DNA of 64,000 nt from contig SFPN01000008.1 of NCBI GenBank assembly GCA_004551945.1, positions 1 through 64,000 of the forward strand, written 5' to 3'. The translations under genes and the position numbers were made by a program. Under the pieces are notes generated by a model. That model saw nothing but the letters and a program-made list of their open reading frames with translations. It made no database searches and had not been told where the DNA came from. This document shows positions 62,700 to 64,000 of this stretch, piece by piece (position 1 is the first letter of the stretch; every line of letters begins with the position of its first letter). The DNA comes from Clostridiales bacterium (GTDB taxonomy: Bacteria; Bacillota; Clostridia; Oscillospirales; Oscillospiraceae).

Positions 62700-63749
62700 T
62701 TACAGCGCCACCATGGTTTTCACCAGCGCCGGGGGCTTTTTCTCCATCAGGCGGAAGGCGTCCTCCACTTGATCCAGCCCGGTAAAGCGGTGGGTGATGA
62801 GGGGGGTGGGGTCCACCCGGCCGTATTGGAGCAGCCGCAGCAGCCTCTCCATCCGGGCCCGTCCCCCGGGGCACTCGCCCCCGCGGATGGTCTTGTTGCC
62901 CATGCCGAAGCCAAAGCGGACGTTGTTCAGGGGCAGGTCCCCGTAGGTGGTGAAGTAGTTCACGTTGCCCACGGTGCCGCCCCAGCGAACCATGGCGGCG
63001 GCCTGGCCCAGGGCTTCCGGTCCGCCCCCGGCGCAGATGCAGCAGTCGGCCCCCTGCTTGTCTGTCAGCAGATGGACCTGGCGCTCCACGTCCCCCTCCT
63101 TGTAGTTGACAATATCGGTGGCCCCGTAGAGCCTGGCCAGCTCCACGCACTTGGGGCGGCTGCCGATGGCGATGATGCGGCCGGCACCCCGGAGCCTTGC
63201 CCCCGCCACAGCCATGAGGCCCACCGGGCCGATGCCCATGACCACCACCGTGTCCCCGGGCTGGACCTCTGCCAGCTCTGCCCCGTAAAGGCCGGTGTTC
63301 AGCATGTCCGCCGCCAGGACAGCCCCCTCCAGAGTCACCCCGTCAGGGATGCGGGCGGCGTTGGCGTCAATATCCCGGATGAGGGCGTACTCGGCCATCA
63401 GGCCGTCCTCAGAGTTAGAGAGCTTCTGGCCGGTGATGAGGCCGGCGCAGTGCTGGTGGGCGCCCAGCTGGGAGGGGACCGTCCGCCAGTCCGGGGTCAC
63501 CGGGGGGACTACTACCACGTCTCCCACCCGAAAGTCCCGGACCAGGTCACCAACCTCCACGATCTCCCCCAGGCCCTCATGACCCAACACCCGGTTGGGC
63601 TGAAGGCAGCCGATGGCCACGTTGTGCACATCGGAGGTGCAGGGGGCCACCAGCAGGGGGCGGATCACCGCGTCATAGCCGGACGGATGGGGCCGTTCCT
63701 TCTCCACCCAACCGGCGGTTCCGTCGGGGAGATAGGCGAATGCTTTCAT
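62700..63749 (-). CDS. NADP-dependent secondary alcohol dehydrogenase (CbADH/TbADH type)
   Basis: A 349-residue zinc medium-chain dehydrogenase. Its catalytic zinc ligands correspond to those of the clostridial secondary alcohol dehydrogenase: Cys37 (APCTSDVH), His57 and Glu58 (LGHEGLG) and Asp148 (AADMLNTG). The nucleotide loop GIGPVGLM is followed by IGSRPK, whose Ser197 and Arg198 bind the 2'-phosphate of NADPH in that group. It therefore likely interconverts ketones such as acetone and secondary alcohols. The structural zinc site is absent, as in the group. GGAGGG lies before the ATG. Confidence 0.93.
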   Translation of the reverse strand: MKAFAYLPDGTAGWVEKERPHPSGYDAVIRPLLVAPCTSDVHNVAIGCLQPNRVLGHEGLGEIVEVGDLVRDFRVGDVVVVPPVTPDWRTVPSQLGAHQHCAGLITGQKLSNSEDGLMAEYALIRDIDANAARIPDGVTLEGAVLAADMLNTGLYGAELAEVQPGDTVVVMGIGPVGLMAVAGARLRGAGRIIAIGSRPKCVELARLYGATDIVNYKEGDVERQVHLLTDKQGADCCICAGGGPEALGQAAAMVRWGGTVGNVNYFTTYGDLPLNNVRFGFGMGNKTIRGGECPGGRARMERLLRLLQYGRVDPTPLITHRFTGLDQVEDAFRLMEKKPPALVKTMVAL

Positions 63750-63835
63750 GGGGAACCCTCCTTGCTTGTCGGTTTTTGTACCCAGTGTAGCACAGATGGG
63801 GGGAAGGGCGCAAGGGGCAGGAAAACGCCTCCGGC

Positions 63836-63863
63836 TTGTCATTTCCGCGTTTTATGTTATAAT
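63836..63863 (+). promoter_or_regulatory. Promoter of the last gene
   Basis: TTGTCA (63836-63841), 16 bp, TATAAT (63858-63863), about 70 bases before the start codon and divergent from the alcohol dehydrogenase gene. Confidence 0.75.
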
Positions 63864-63933
63864 ATGATGTTATCCAACCAAGATACGACACACGACGCGT
63901 CCGGCCGCTTCTTGCCGGAGAAAGGAGGGACGT

Positions 63934-64000
63934 ATGGGGGAACTCATCACCCGAATCAAGCTGATCTTTACCCAGCTGGTGGACCAGGTCCAGTCTGCCA
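63934..64000 (+). CDS. Start of a gene cut by the window end
   Basis: AAAGGAGG stands 5 bases before an ATG that opens a frame beginning MGELITRIKLIFTQLVDQVQ and continues past the last base. Only about 22 residues can be seen, amphipathic and without a signature, so no family can be named. A consensus-like promoter and a strong ribosome site make it a real gene. Confidence 0.75.
   Translation, partial: MGELITRIKLIFTQLVDQVQSA

Overview
The window reads as a piece of chromosome from a GC-rich, endospore-forming member of the Clostridia. Four sporulation genes (spoIIR, a spoIIQ-like M23 protein, spo0A, spoIVB), an orphan ferredoxin-dependent indolepyruvate oxidoreductase subunit, SLH-anchored surface proteins and a CbADH-type secondary alcohol dehydrogenase all fit an anaerobic gut Firmicute. 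Oscillospiraceae near Flavonifractor/Pseudoflavonifractor is my best guess, but this is inference from gene content and style, not a database match. I found 59 protein genes, no rRNA, tRNA, CRISPR array, phage or intact transposon. GC-rich codon use gives very long open frames opposite real genes; these were left out.

Layout. 0-8 kb: a NimA-like flavoprotein gene, a PadR-yjdF operon with an operator-like palindrome over its promoter, a VOC protein, then a leftward run hemW, iPGM/homoserine-kinase-like, DUF1015, ispE, spoIIR and a separate flavodoxin. 8-12 kb: rightward rluA-type, mutY, radical SAM and the spoIIQ-like gene. 12-15.4 kb: an AraC regulator divergent from a metal-chaperone/P1B-ATPase pair, with 21-bp-spaced direct repeats between the promoters. 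15.4-21 kb (leftward): infC-rpmI-rplT behind an attenuator leader, a lipoylation cassette (lipoate ligase, lipA, free-standing lipoyl domain, second lipoate ligase), and spo0A. 21-30 kb: iorA, two tandem ArsB/NhaD-type permeases, cysK, an unknown gene, a third permease and YibE/F. 30-42 kb: two large paralogous SLH-anchored metallophosphoesterases, a CPA2 antiporter, a membrane protein, spoIVB and a TSCPD protein. 42-54.5 kb: a leftward repair/competence series radC-uvrB-EamA-ybaK-uvrA, then recD2-comF-mreB-like. 54.7-64 kb: trmB, an xpaC-telA-TPM-like operon, rpe-recR, a HAD phosphatase, PhzF, RlmA-type methyltransferase, secondary alcohol dehydrogenase, and the start of one further gene.

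How parts work together. The forespore genes spoIIR and spoIIQ-like each carry the same promoter geometry (GTATA, 15 bp, GTCnAnAnTw), close to the known sigma-F consensus, and the spoIIR ribosome site is folded away in read-through transcripts but free in the predicted sigma-F transcript. The lipoyl cassette holds a carrier domain together with enzymes able to attach octanoate or lipoate to it and insert its sulfurs, yet no 2-oxoacid dehydrogenase lies in the window; its client reaction is the most interesting open question. Another unusual structure is at the uvrA 3' end: a second copy of its last codons, differing almost only at synonymous positions, sits exactly 200 bp downstream beyond three perfect hairpins, as if an incoming segment displaced the original gene end. 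Two families of short dispersed palindromic repeats are also present, one of which supplies the last 12 codons of the rluA-type gene.
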